Assembly: GCF_019977295.1 (NCBI RefSeq)
Contig: NZ_AP024651.1
Coordinates: forward strand, 186,001 to 250,000
Direction: 5' to 3'
DNA length: 64,000 nt
Source: Arthrobacter sp. StoSoilB20
GTDB lineage: Bacteria; Actinomycetota; Actinomycetes; Actinomycetales; Micrococcaceae
The number at the start of each line of letters is the position of its first letter. Position 1 is the first letter of the stretch. Shown here in pieces: positions 1 through 16,897 of this stretch. The translations under genes were made by a program, and so were the position numbers. The notes below the pieces were generated by a model. It did not search any database. It saw only the letters and a program-made list of their open reading frames with translations, and was not told where the DNA came from.

Positions 1-4183
<4,183 letters not shown>

Positions 4184-4199
4184 CACACAACACACTGCA

Positions 4200-4230
4200 C
4201 GCGTCCACTATGTGGTTCCCGAACAACAAC
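4200..4230 (+). other. 3' half of the 23S processing stem
   Basis: CGCGTCCACTATGTGGTTC followed by CCGAACAACAAC pairs with the spacer segment at about 857-887 (GTTGTTTGAGAACTACATAG, then TGGACGCG), enclosing the 23S in a long stem as expected for RNase III maturation. The pairing was read by eye. The second operon has the same bases at 11643-11673. Confidence 0.7.
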
Positions 4231-4351
4231 CCACCACGGGTTGCCGGAACCAACCAAATAACTGAATAACAACCAAGCACCACAGTTGTAACCACAAACT
4301 TCCCACCCCCGAAACCCGGTCACACCAGGTCACGGCGGGACGGGTAAAAAG

Positions 4352-4470
4352 GTTACGGCGGTCATAGCGTGGGGGAAACGCCCGGTCCCATTCCGAACCC
4401 GGAAGCTAAGACCCACAGCGCCGATGGTACTGCACCCGGGAGGGTGTGGGAGAGTAGGACACCGCCGGAC
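4352..4470 (+). rRNA. rrf: 5S ribosomal RNA (first operon)
   Basis: 119 bases from GTTACGGCGG to CCGCCGGAC, which close the 5S helix I. The interior has the 5S consensus CCCATTCCGAACCCGGAAG. It lies 168 bases after 23S and just before a terminator, completing the order 16S-23S-5S. It appears identical to 11795-11913. Confidence 0.97.
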
Positions 4471-4482
4471 AACCATTAAGGC

Positions 4483-4517
4483 AAGAGCCCCGACCACAGG
4501 TCGGGGCTCTTCCCCTT
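4483..4517 (+). terminator. rrn operon 1 terminator
   Basis: Perfect 13-bp inverted repeat AAGAGCCCCGACC (4483-4495) with GGTCGGGGCTCTT (4499-4511), loop ACA, followed by CCCCTTT. The second operon has the same stem with loop CAA. Confidence 0.92.
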
Positions 4518-4647
4518 TAACCACCACACGGCAAACCAAACCAGGCAAGTCGCCAGGAACCAGGCTTGTCCCATTGGTCCGAACAGCATCCGCCCCGAAG
4601 GGCAGTCTTAAGCTGAGTACGGCTTGTTCTTCACTGCCGACGTCGGG

Positions 4648-5166
4648 ATGGAAGAGATGGACCGAAACACGCAGTCACTGCCGTCATGGACTTTCCGTTC
4701 GGGGAATGCGGAAGACCACCCAGGGTATGCAGACCTATGGATGCAGGCAATTGCCTTTCGTGATGGCACACGCCCGGATCCCGACGTGAAACGCAAGGCG
4801 TTGACGAAACTAACCTCCCCGGGGAGCGTCCTTTCGATCGTGGAAAGCCGGTCAGCGATCTGCGGGTTTGCACTGGTCTTGGAAGACACTCAGGGAGGTT
4901 CCTCCCGCACGGCCCACCTCTCGCTGCTTGCCGTGAACCCGTCCATCCAGGCCCGTGGAGTGGGGCGCGCCTTGCCGGCCAACATCACTCGGGGGCTCAT
5001 AACAGAGGGTTTTACCTCGGCCTCGCTCAGGGTTGTGAGTGACAACCTGCCTGCGCGGAAGCTGTACGAAGCGGCCGGTTGGAAGGCTGCAGGTCACGGA
5101 GTCTTCGAAGACTCGGGACGTCCCTGCATCCATTACCAGCTGAGCTTGACGGACAACGGGCTATAG
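4648..5166 (+). CDS. GNAT family N-acetyltransferase
   Basis: 172 aa. Probably acetylates an amine substrate with acetyl-CoA; the substrate is unknown. The acetyl-CoA pyrophosphate loop is visible as RGVGRAL at about residues 103-109, preceded by the beta4 strand HLSLLAVNP. The tail LRVVSDNLPARKLYEAAGW is the typical GNAT motif B with the N-P-A-R-K-L-Y-E series. The N-terminal half (residues 1-75) is less typical. ATG at 4648 is chosen; ATG 4657 and TTG 4624 are alternatives and no start has a convincing ribosome binding site. It lies alone between the first rrn terminator and a convergent glycosylase-like gene, and thus between two rRNA operons. Confidence 0.82.
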   Translation: MEEMDRNTQSLPSWTFRSGNAEDHPGYADLWMQAIAFRDGTRPDPDVKRKALTKLTSPGSVLSIVESRSAICGFALVLEDTQGGSSRTAHLSLLAVNPSIQARGVGRALPANITRGLITEGFTSASLRVVSDNLPARKLYEAAGWKAAGHGVFEDSGRPCIHYQLSLTDNGL

Positions 5167-5243
5167 CCGGGTGACCGTGCCAGCAGAGGCAGCCCAGCAC
5201 TCCCGTGCAGTGTCACCTCGCTGGCGGTCGAGTTCCTGACGAA

Positions 5244-5837
5244 TCAAGCACCGGATGACTTCGCAGCCTTTGCAGCTGCCTTGGCCGCTTGCTTGCTGGC
5301 GCGTACTTTGACCAAGGACTGTGGATCGACGATGTCGGCCACGGACAAGTACGCTCCTTCCTCGCCGTAGTGGCCGGCGGCTTCACGCCACCCCTGGGCT
5401 TGTAGACCGCACTGCTTGCCCAACAGCGCCAGGAAGATCTTCGCCTTCTGTTCGCCGAAGCCTGGCAATGCCTTCAGCCGGCGGAGTACCTCGGGACCAT
5501 CAGGGTTGCCACGGGTCCAAATTGCTGCGGCATCCCCGTTCCAATCGCTGTGCACCGTTTCAGCCAGGGCCTGCACTCTGCCGGCCATCGATCCAGGGAA
5601 GCGATGGACTGCCGGCTTCTCCTTGAAGACCTCAACGAAGCCGGCGGGGTCGTGCTCTGCGATGACAGCAGGTTCCAGCGACCCGAGCCGGGAGCGGATC
5701 TTCTCCGGACCGGCAAAGGCCGACTCCATGGTGACTTGTTGATCGAGCAGCATGCCTGTGAGCAACGCAAAGGCGTCGTCGGTGAGCAGTTGGTCGGCGG
5801 CGGCATCTCCGGTGATGTGCAGTTCCATGCTTTCCAT
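5244..5837 (-). CDS. HhH-GPD family DNA glycosylase-like protein
   Basis: 197 aa. Resembles the small actinobacterial HhH-GPD family of uncharacterised base-excision-repair-like proteins. The helix-hairpin-helix is visible as LKALPGFGEQKAKIF at about residues 121-135, with the family start ELHITGDAAADQLL and GMLLDQQVTMESAF near the N terminus. The C terminus is a Lys/Ala-rich tail (KQAAKAAAKAAKSSGA), possibly contacting DNA. No Cys cluster is seen, so it lacks the iron-sulfur cluster of MutY/Nth. ATG 5837 or 5828 follows GGGAGG; ATG 5864 is also possible. It is convergent with the GNAT gene and its promoter side faces the rrn leader. The base it recognises is unknown. Confidence 0.8.
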   Translation of the reverse strand: MESMELHITGDAAADQLLTDDAFALLTGMLLDQQVTMESAFAGPEKIRSRLGSLEPAVIAEHDPAGFVEVFKEKPAVHRFPGSMAGRVQALAETVHSDWNGDAAAIWTRGNPDGPEVLRRLKALPGFGEQKAKIFLALLGKQCGLQAQGWREAAGHYGEEGAYLSVADIVDPQSLVKVRASKQAAKAAAKAAKSSGA

Positions 5838-6377
5838 CCTCCCACCAGGTGGAGTCGACGTCATGGGTCCCACCTCTTGTGACCGCGGACGTGGCACACA
5901 TCGGGCCCGGCAACTGTCGGCTACCTGCTGTTGGTGGGGGTTGGTGTTCGACGGCGGTTTGGTGGGGGTTGTGGGGGTGGTTGGGTGTGGGTGGGGTGGT
6001 GTGTGGGGGTGGATTTGCGTTGGGGGTTGGGGGCGTGTATTGTTTTCTGAGTCGCCGGGTGCGAAACGGAAAGCCGGAAGGTGTGTACGGTTCGGTAGGC
6101 GGCCAAAAATAACTCTTCTTTTCCAATGGCCCTGTTGGGTGCGCTGCTTTGTGTGGTGTGCTGTGGGTGATGTTTTGGGGGGTCTGTTGTTTGAGAACTC
6201 AATAGTGTGCCAAGTTTGTTGATGCCGATTGTTTTATTGATTGGTTGAAATTATGGCCGGATTGCTGCGCACCCCCGTGTGTGGTGGTCTGGTTTTCAGC
6301 TGGTTTCGAATTTTGTGCAGCCGCGTCCTGTCGTTATTTCCGGTGGGTGTGGTTGTGTCTGTTTGATTTGTTTTACT
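5838..6377 (+). promoter_or_regulatory. Upstream and leader region of rRNA operon 2
   Basis: About 540 bases without a supported gene. 5931-6034 is extremely G/T-rich with many GGG runs. A candidate sigma70-type promoter is TTGCGT (6015-6020), an 18-base spacer and TATTGT (6039-6044). boxA follows at 6185. TGCCAAGTTTGTTGAT at 6208-6223 is the 5' half of the 16S processing stem. The promoter call is by eye and other promoters may be present. Confidence 0.55.
6185..6199 (+). promoter_or_regulatory. boxA antitermination element in the rrn leader
   Basis: TGTTGTTTGAGAACT, about 190 bases before mature 16S, followed by CAATAGTGTGCC, as in other actinobacterial rRNA leaders. It is identical in its core to the spacer elements at 858 and 8301. 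Confidence 0.8.
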
Positions 6378-11626
<5,249 letters not shown>

Positions 11627-11794
11627 CACACAACACACTGCACGCGTCCACTATGTGGTTCCCGAACAACAACCCACCACGGGTTGCCGGAACCAACCAA
11701 ATAACTGAATAACAACCAAGCACCACAGTTGTAACCACAAACTTCCCACCCCCGAAACCCGGTCACACCAGGTCACGGCGGGACGGGTAAAAAG

Positions 11795-11913
11795 GTTACG
11801 GCGGTCATAGCGTGGGGGAAACGCCCGGTCCCATTCCGAACCCGGAAGCTAAGACCCACAGCGCCGATGGTACTGCACCCGGGAGGGTGTGGGAGAGTAG
11901 GACACCGCCGGAC
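11795..11913 (+). rRNA. rrf: 5S ribosomal RNA (second operon)
   Basis: Same 119-base sequence as the first 5S, from GTTACGGCGG to CCGCCGGAC. The copies diverge immediately after this point. Confidence 0.97.
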
Positions 11914-11924
11914 ACACATTAGGC

Positions 11925-11957
11925 AAGAGCCCCGACCCAAGGTCGGGGCTCTTCCCC
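11925..11957 (+). terminator. rrn operon 2 terminator
   Basis: 13-bp perfect stem AAGAGCCCCGACC (11925-11937) with GGTCGGGGCTCTT (11941-11953), loop CAA, then CCCCTTT. Confidence 0.92.
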
Positions 11958-12043
11958 TTTAACCACCACAACACCACCACAAGCAGGCACCACATCAAGC
12001 ACCGGCTGGGCCACCCACAGGGAGACCAGCCCGGCAGCGAACA

Positions 12044-12145
12044 GCCCCGCTCACCACCACAGCCGGCCCAGCACGGCCGCGCTCATCACCACAAACACCC
12101 CAAGCGGCCCAGCCCGGCCCCGCTCACCACCACAGCCGGCCCAGC
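12044..12145. repeat. 29-bp direct repeat pair in the C-rich spacer after rrn operon 2
   Basis: GCCCCGCTCACCACCACAGC followed by CGGCCCAGC occurs at 12044-12072 and again at 12117-12145, with a degenerate version between (near 12077-12115). The surrounding 11958-12169 is C/A-rich low-complexity DNA with no supported gene. Confidence 0.85.
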
Positions 12146-12169
12146 CCGCCAACAGGCCGGCCCCAGCAA

Positions 12170-13033
12170 TCACCCACCCAAACACTCCAACACCGCGTCC
12201 ACCACGTGGCTTCGCTGCCTGTCCTGCCGATAGACCAGGTACTCAGTGATGGGCGGTATGGCATCGGCGAAGTCCAGCAGAACCAGCCGTGGATCGTCGT
12301 TGAATTCGTCCTCCGCAATGACACCTATGCCCAAGCCTGCAATGACGGCGGCGTGGACTGCTTCCCGGCTGTCAGTCTCGAGCACTTCGGTTGGTTGGAG
12401 TTGGGCGCTGGAGAGCGCGGTTTCTATGGATCGGCGCGTGACCGACCCGATCTCGCGAATGATCAGAGGATGGTCCACGAGGTCCCGCAACCGGATCATC
12501 TTGCTGCCGGCCAGTGCGTGATCCTGGCGAACGAAGGCGACCAGGTCCTGCTTTGCGAGGGCACGTGCCACCAGGTCAGGATGGGGTGTTTCGTCAGCGA
12601 TGATGCCGACGTCCACAGTTCCGGCCAGGACCCGCTTGCGCACTTCGGCGGAGTTGCCGCTGATGAGTTGGATATTGACGCCGGGATTCTGCCGGCGGAA
12701 GATGCTCAGCAGGCCCACTGCGTTGATGGGCGCATCGGTGCCGAACCGCAACTCTCCTTGCATGACGTTCCGGGCCTTGGCCAGAATGGTCTCCGCCTCA
12801 AGTTCGGCCCCGAACAGTCTCGCTGTGACCACCAGGAGCTTGCTGCCCAAGGGCGTCAGTTCCACGGACCGTCCCGATCGTTGCAGCAGATGTACTCCGT
12901 GGCGCCGTTCCAGGAGTCGGACCTGCTCGGACAGGGTTGGTTGGCTCACGCCTGCGGCTGCTGCCGCCGCGACGTAACTGCCGTGTGTCGCTACGAGGTG
13001 GAACGCCCGGAGATGAGTCAGATTCATAGGCAT
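12170..13033 (-). CDS. LysR family transcriptional regulator
   Basis: 287 aa. The N-terminal winged HTH (residues 1-62) starts NLTHLRAFHLVATHGSYVAA and has GVSQPTLSEQVRLLE. A LysR substrate-binding domain follows to the end (GTVDVGIIADE, LIIREIGSVTRRSIE, AAVIAGLGIGVIAEDEF). From memory it resembles LysR regulators found near aminoethylphosphonate genes, which is a weak link. ATG 13033 has AGGAG nine to ten bases upstream; ATG 13027 is an alternative. It is divergent from the phosphatase-superfamily gene, so it probably controls that gene and itself. A T-N11-A palindrome overlaps the start codon. Confidence 0.88.
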   Translation of the reverse strand: MPMNLTHLRAFHLVATHGSYVAAAAAAGVSQPTLSEQVRLLERRHGVHLLQRSGRSVELTPLGSKLLVVTARLFGAELEAETILAKARNVMQGELRFGTDAPINAVGLLSIFRRQNPGVNIQLISGNSAEVRKRVLAGTVDVGIIADETPHPDLVARALAKQDLVAFVRQDHALAGSKMIRLRDLVDHPLIIREIGSVTRRSIETALSSAQLQPTEVLETDSREAVHAAVIAGLGIGVIAEDEFNDDPRLVLLDFADAIPPITEYLVYRQDRQRSHVVDAVLECLGG

Positions 13034-13039
13034 TGCCTA
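13027..13039. promoter_or_regulatory. Candidate LysR operator (T-N11-A palindrome)
   Basis: TAGGCA-T-TGCCTA is a perfect 6-bp inverted repeat with a single central base. It fits the LysR T-N11-A rule and lies in the divergent region between the regulator and its putative target, overlapping the regulator start codon. Binding there would fit autorepression. Confidence 0.5.
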
Positions 13040-13104
13040 AGTCTCCTATAGACAGGGGCGCTCCCTCCTATGAGTCGACGACGAATCCACGTACCGTCTT
13101 GGCT

Positions 13105-14172
13105 GTGAAGAGAGAACCCCACGTCCTGGTCGTCGGAATTGACGGTGTCCGTTACGACTCCCTCCTGTCCGCGGCCACTCCCGCTGTGGACTGTATCGCC
13201 CGCGGAGGTTTCCTCCTCCCAGTGACAGTTCACCCCAGGAACGTCACCATTTCCGGTCCGGTTTGGGCCACGGTGGCCACCGGTGTTTACGCGGACCGGC
13301 ACAAGGTAACCGGCAACAGTGTGCATCCGCCGGAGTTGGCTGATTTCCAGGACTTCACGGCGGTGCTTCGCGCGTCACGTCCGGGGTCCCGCACCATGAT
13401 CGCTGCCAGTTGGCTTCCGGTGGCGGCGCCCACTGCGTGTGGACCGCTCTTCTCCTCCCGCGGTTGGGTGCCGGACAAGGACCCTGAGGAAGCCAACGAC
13501 GGCGGCAGTTGGGCAAGTGCCGATGACGCTGTCGCAAGGTACGCAGCCGGGCGGTTGGAGAAGGAGGACATCTCGGCGTCCTTTGTGTACTTTGGCCAGG
13601 CGGATGTTGAAGCACATAACAACGGCACGGGGTCCGGCTATGTCTTGGCTATTCAAAACTGCGACATGCGACTCATGACGCTGCTGGAAGCCATCAAGGC
13701 CAGACCCAATCGCCGGAACGAAGACTGGACCATCATTGTGGTCACCGACCACGGGCACTTGGATGCCGGCGGACACGGGGGCTGGAGCGAGGAAGAGCGC
13801 ACTGCCTGGATCGCGGCGTGCGGAGCAAGCGTGCCGGAGGACGTCAAGGCCGTGGACCACGCGGACATTTTTACCCAGGTGCTCGCCGCATTTGGCGTAA
13901 CTGCAGGAGCCGCGGGGGGTGTTCCGTTCGGTGCCCGGTGTGCAGGACCGGAGCAGCTGGCGCCGGAGCAGCTGGCCCCGGAGCCGCCCGCCCGGAGTCC
14001 CGTGCCGGGGACGCCCGCCCCGGGGACCGCGGAGGAACTGCCTACCCGGGGTGCCGCCCCGGGGACCGCGGAGGAACTGCCTACCCGGGGTGCCGCCCCG
14101 GGGACCGCGGAGGAACTGCCTACCCGGGGTGCCGCCCCGGAGCCGCCTGCCCGCACAGCAGCTCTCCGTTGA
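13105..14172 (+). CDS. Alkaline phosphatase superfamily hydrolase (phosphodiesterase/phosphonate-hydrolase type)
   Basis: 355 aa from GTG 13105. The two-metal active site of the superfamily is visible: VVGIDG (Asp13), TISGPVWATVATG (Ser50 in the nucleophile position), QADVEAH (Asp167, His171), TDHGH (Asp215, His216) and GGHGGW (His224). The catalytic core ends near residue 270. The rest is a Pro/Ala/Gly-rich tail with three copies of a 13-residue unit (PGTAEELPTRGAA) encoded by a 39-bp tandem repeat. No signal peptide is seen, so it is probably cytoplasmic. No start has a good ribosome binding site; TTG 13099 and TTG 13033 also exist. It overlaps the downstream EamA gene by a TTGA. The substrate (phosphodiester or phosphonate) cannot be told. 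Confidence 0.8.
   Translation: MKREPHVLVVGIDGVRYDSLLSAATPAVDCIARGGFLLPVTVHPRNVTISGPVWATVATGVYADRHKVTGNSVHPPELADFQDFTAVLRASRPGSRTMIAASWLPVAAPTACGPLFSSRGWVPDKDPEEANDGGSWASADDAVARYAAGRLEKEDISASFVYFGQADVEAHNNGTGSGYVLAIQNCDMRLMTLLEAIKARPNRRNEDWTIIVVTDHGHLDAGGHGGWSEEERTAWIAACGASVPEDVKAVDHADIFTQVLAAFGVTAGAAGGVPFGARCAGPEQLAPEQLAPEPPARSPVPGTPAPGTAEELPTRGAAPGTAEELPTRGAAPGTAEELPTRGAAPEPPARTAALR
14016..14140 (+). repeat. 39-bp tandem repeat (three copies) in the phosphoesterase tail
   Basis: Three head-to-tail 39-base units begin at 14021, 14060 and 14099 (core CGGGGACCGCGGAGGAACTG). The period is a multiple of three, so the frame is kept. The units appear identical apart from the edges, which suggests recent slippage. 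Confidence 0.93.
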
Positions 14173-15026
14173 CCGTTGTGGTGACGGCCGCAGTCTTCTT
14201 GGCAGCGCTCCTGCACAGCGTCTGGAACGCCCTGGCAAAGGCAATCCCGGACCGCCTTGCTTCATCGACCATGATTGCCTTGGCCTATCTGGCGTCCGGG
14301 TTGGTGGGGGCGGCGGTGTTCGGAGTTCCCGTGCAGGAATCATGGCCCTTTGTGGTGGCCTCGGCTGCCTTGCAGACCTGCTACCTGATCCTGTTGACCA
14401 CCTCGTACAGGCACGGCGACTTTTCCCAGGTCTATCCGTTGGCACGGGGCCTTGCCGTGCTTCTGGTCACGGTCATCGCCACCACCGTGCTTGCCGAGAG
14501 ATTGAGCCTTTGGCAGCTGACGGGGGTGGCAGTGGTCGCTGGCTCATTGCTGAGCCTTGCCCTGATACGACAGGGCGCAGCGGCCGGGCCGGGCAGGAAC
14601 CGTAAAGGTACCCTTTTTGCCGTGCTCACTGGAGCGGCCATTGCGGCCTATACCTTGGTTGACGGGGTAGGAGTCCGGGTTTCCGGGCAGCCGATGGCCT
14701 ATGTCTCGTGGCTGTTCCTGCTGCAGGGTTTCCTGATTCCCGTGGTTTGCTGGCGAATGGCCGCCGATCGCCGTTCCTTCCCGCAGCGTGTGATGCGGTA
14801 CTGGAAGCCGGGATTCGTCGGGGGACTGGTGTCGATGCTGGCTTACGGGATCGTCGTTTGGGCACAGAGCCTGGCACCGCTGGCCTTGGTGTCGGCGCTC
14901 CGCGAAACCAGTGTCCTCCTTGCAGGCGTCATCGGCGCCGTATTCTTCAATGAAAGGTTCAGCCGGCTTCGGCTTGGCCTGACGGTTGTGGCCGTGGCCG
15001 GGATCGCCGCGATCCAGCTTGGCTAG
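14169..15026 (+). CDS. EamA/DMT family membrane transporter
   Basis: 285 aa, about ten hydrophobic helices in two five-helix EamA halves (LLHSVWNALAKAIPDRL in helix 1, SQVYPLARGLAVLLVTVIA, and second half GTLFAVLTGAAIAAYTLVDG). DMT proteins export or import small metabolites at the inner membrane. A similar EamA subfamily is recorded next to phosphonate genes, but this is from memory. TTG 14169 overlaps the upstream stop as TTGA, suggesting translational coupling; GTG 14178 or 14181 would also serve. Its last 71 bases including the stop lie in a 96-bp sequence that is repeated directly downstream. Confidence 0.82.
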   Translation: MTVVVTAAVFLAALLHSVWNALAKAIPDRLASSTMIALAYLASGLVGAAVFGVPVQESWPFVVASAALQTCYLILLTTSYRHGDFSQVYPLARGLAVLLVTVIATTVLAERLSLWQLTGVAVVAGSLLSLALIRQGAAAGPGRNRKGTLFAVLTGAAIAAYTLVDGVGVRVSGQPMAYVSWLFLLQGFLIPVVCWRMAADRRSFPQRVMRYWKPGFVGGLVSMLAYGIVVWAQSLAPLALVSALRETSVLLAGVIGAVFFNERFSRLRLGLTVVAVAGIAAIQLG

Positions 15027-15147
15027 CCTGGGAAGAACTCCGACAGCTCCGGGTTCGGCCGGCTTCGGCTTGGCCTGACGGTTGTGGCCGTGGCCGGGAT
15101 CGCCGCGATCCAGCTTGGCTAGCCCGAGAAGAACTCCGACAGCTCCG
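14956..15147. repeat. 96-bp tandem duplication across the ends of two convergent genes
   Basis: 14956-15051 is repeated at 15052-15147 with three differences seen (93 of 96 identical). Each copy holds the end of the EamA reading frame and the end of the hydrolase reading frame meeting at CTAG. The EamA gene uses the stop in copy 1 and the hydrolase uses the stop in copy 2. The other ends are leftovers. Confidence 0.95.
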
Positions 15148-15952
15148 AGACCAGCTTGTCCGGGGCCTTGTTGGGCCCGTCATGGCCGAACCCGGGGAGG
15201 ATGGTGTAGCTGGATCCGGACAGGATGTCGTGAATTTGGCCGCAGGCAACACCGAAGTATGCGGGGCTCTTTTCGCCCACCACGATCAAGGTTTCCAACG
15301 GAAGCTCAACGAATGGTTCGGCCGGCATGTCCGCGGCGATGACGGCCTTGATTTCACGGACACCACAGGTCATCAGCTCGCGCATCTGCTTGCCCAGGGG
15401 TGTCCCGGCGGCAAGCTTGTTCGCCAGGGTCAACATGGACAGGGGCATTCTGGCGAAGGCGCCACCGGTTTCCACTCCCTTGATGAGGATGGCGAGGGCG
15501 CGATCGTAGTCTCCGGCCGCCGTCGCGCGTTCATAATCGGGTGTCCAGTCTGCTTTGACGCTGTGGTTGACGGACACTGCGGGATCGTACACGGCCAGTC
15601 TTTCCACCGGCAGGGTGCGTGCGGCGTGCAGCGCTACGGCGCCACCGAAGCTGTGCCCAAAGACGTCCGTGCTGGACGTGTGCTTCATGACCGCGTCGAG
15701 GTCCCGGATGTCGGCCTCGAGGGTGTAATCCTCGGACTGTGGGGATGAATCGCCCCGTCCGCGCCGGTTGAACGTATGGACGGGACGTCCCAGGGCTTCA
15801 CTTAGCTTTTGCGCGAAACGCGTGTAATCGGCGGCCGTCACCATGGAGGCCGGAACGACGACGACGCCGGAGCCTGCTGCTGCCAGCTCACCGCCTGTGG
15901 TGAGTACTTCGAGATGTCCGCCGTCGGGGGTCATGATGATGTCGCGCGTCAT
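15119..15952 (-). CDS. Alpha/beta hydrolase, paralog 3 of a tandem trio
   Basis: 277 aa. Nucleophile elbow GHSFGG (Ser101), the trio-specific NRRGRGDS near residue 62, and a C-terminal GFGHDGP (His257) as the likely catalytic His. No signal peptide, so it is cytoplasmic. The reaction is unknown (esterase, lipase or epoxide-hydrolase-like). It is the last of three related genes on this strand, 81 bases after the second. The final codons lie in the duplicated 96-bp block. Translation in copy 1 of that block gives a decayed tail ELSEFFPG instead of ELSEFFSG. Confidence 0.85.
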   Translation of the reverse strand: MTRDIIMTPDGGHLEVLTTGGELAAAGSGVVVVPASMVTAADYTRFAQKLSEALGRPVHTFNRRGRGDSSPQSEDYTLEADIRDLDAVMKHTSSTDVFGHSFGGAVALHAARTLPVERLAVYDPAVSVNHSVKADWTPDYERATAAGDYDRALAILIKGVETGGAFARMPLSMLTLANKLAAGTPLGKQMRELMTCGVREIKAVIAADMPAEPFVELPLETLIVVGEKSPAYFGVACGQIHDILSGSSYTILPGFGHDGPNKAPDKLVSELSEFFSG

Positions 15953-16033
15953 GACTCGAGCCTAGCCGAGCGACCTGAATGCAAGCAGCATCCCTGCCCC
16001 TATGTGGAAAAAGGAACCGCTGTGGGAAAGCCC

Positions 16034-16888
16034 TCAGCGTTTGAAGTAGTTCGAAATATCGGTCACCAGCTCGTTGACGGCTGCAGGGATGGACCCGTGG
16101 AATCCCTTGGGAGAGACCTCCAGCGTGCTGCCGGGAACCGCCCTGTTCAACCGAGCTGCGGTGACCTTGTAGAACTGCGGGCTTTTCTTGCCCACCATGA
16201 AGTGCGTGCTGGAGGGAAGGACGGAGAAATCGGTCGGAGTATCCGAGGCTTCGAAGGCTGCCTTCAGCTCACCTACGCCTGAGGGCATGAGCTCGCGGAA
16301 AAGCTTGTTCACTTTGGTCCGCGACACCACAGCCATGAGTCCCGCCAGAATCGGCTCGGGAACCCGGGCCAAGGCAGTTCCGGGCTGCATCCCGCGCTTC
16401 ATCCGGGCCAGGGCCAGCCCAACATCGCCCTTGTTGACGGAGTCCTCGAACCCGGCAAGCCAGTCCGTGTCCATGCTGCCGTCGATGTTCACGGCAGCGT
16501 CGTAGACAGCGAGCTTGTCCGGCTGGTGGCGGGTGCCGGCGAAGGCCTGCGCGGCATTCAGGGCCACGGAGCCACCCAGGCTGTGGCCAAAAATGTTCCG
16601 TGCGCCGGTGGCGTCCATGATGGTGCGGACATCGGCGATTTCCGTATCCATGGAGTAATGGTTGGGCTGTTCGGTGGATTTGCCCCTGCCGCGGCGGTCG
16701 TACACGTCCACCGCCCAGCCGTCTCCCAGGCCCTTGGCCAAGGCTATGGAGAACGGCCGGTATATGAGGGCAGTGAGGAAAGCGCCGCCGATCAGCACAA
16801 CCCGGCGTTCCCCGGGCGCCTCTTCGGCGCCGTAGCTGTACAAGGCGAGCCGTCCGCCGTCGTGCGTCTGAATATCGCGTTCCTTCAC
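16034..16888 (-). CDS. Alpha/beta hydrolase, paralog 2 of a tandem trio
   Basis: 284 aa, GTG start. Nucleophile elbow GHSLGG (Ser103), YDRRGRGKS near residue 63, and GFHGSIP near the C terminus (His264). It shares with its neighbours the start pattern (a short beta hairpin with HDGGRL) and the C-terminal VTDISNYF helix. It lies nine bases after the first paralog, so they are probably cotranscribed. The substrate is unknown. Confidence 0.85.
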   Translation of the reverse strand: MKERDIQTHDGGRLALYSYGAEEAPGERRVVLIGGAFLTALIYRPFSIALAKGLGDGWAVDVYDRRGRGKSTEQPNHYSMDTEIADVRTIMDATGARNIFGHSLGGSVALNAAQAFAGTRHQPDKLAVYDAAVNIDGSMDTDWLAGFEDSVNKGDVGLALARMKRGMQPGTALARVPEPILAGLMAVVSRTKVNKLFRELMPSGVGELKAAFEASDTPTDFSVLPSSTHFMVGKKSPQFYKVTAARLNRAVPGSTLEVSPKGFHGSIPAAVNELVTDISNYFKR

Positions 16889-16897
16889 CGGAACATC

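Noticed and set aside
12206..13051. 281-codon frame opposite the LysR gene
   Set aside because: Shadow of a GC-rich gene. The LysR frame has clear domains while this one has none.
14016..14140. CRISPR-like repeats
   Set aside because: 39-base units lie head to tail in frame within a coding region with no spacers.
13375..14445. 356-codon antisense frame across the 39-bp repeat region
   Set aside because: The repeat is open in several frames. Only the sense frames join a catalytic domain and a transporter.
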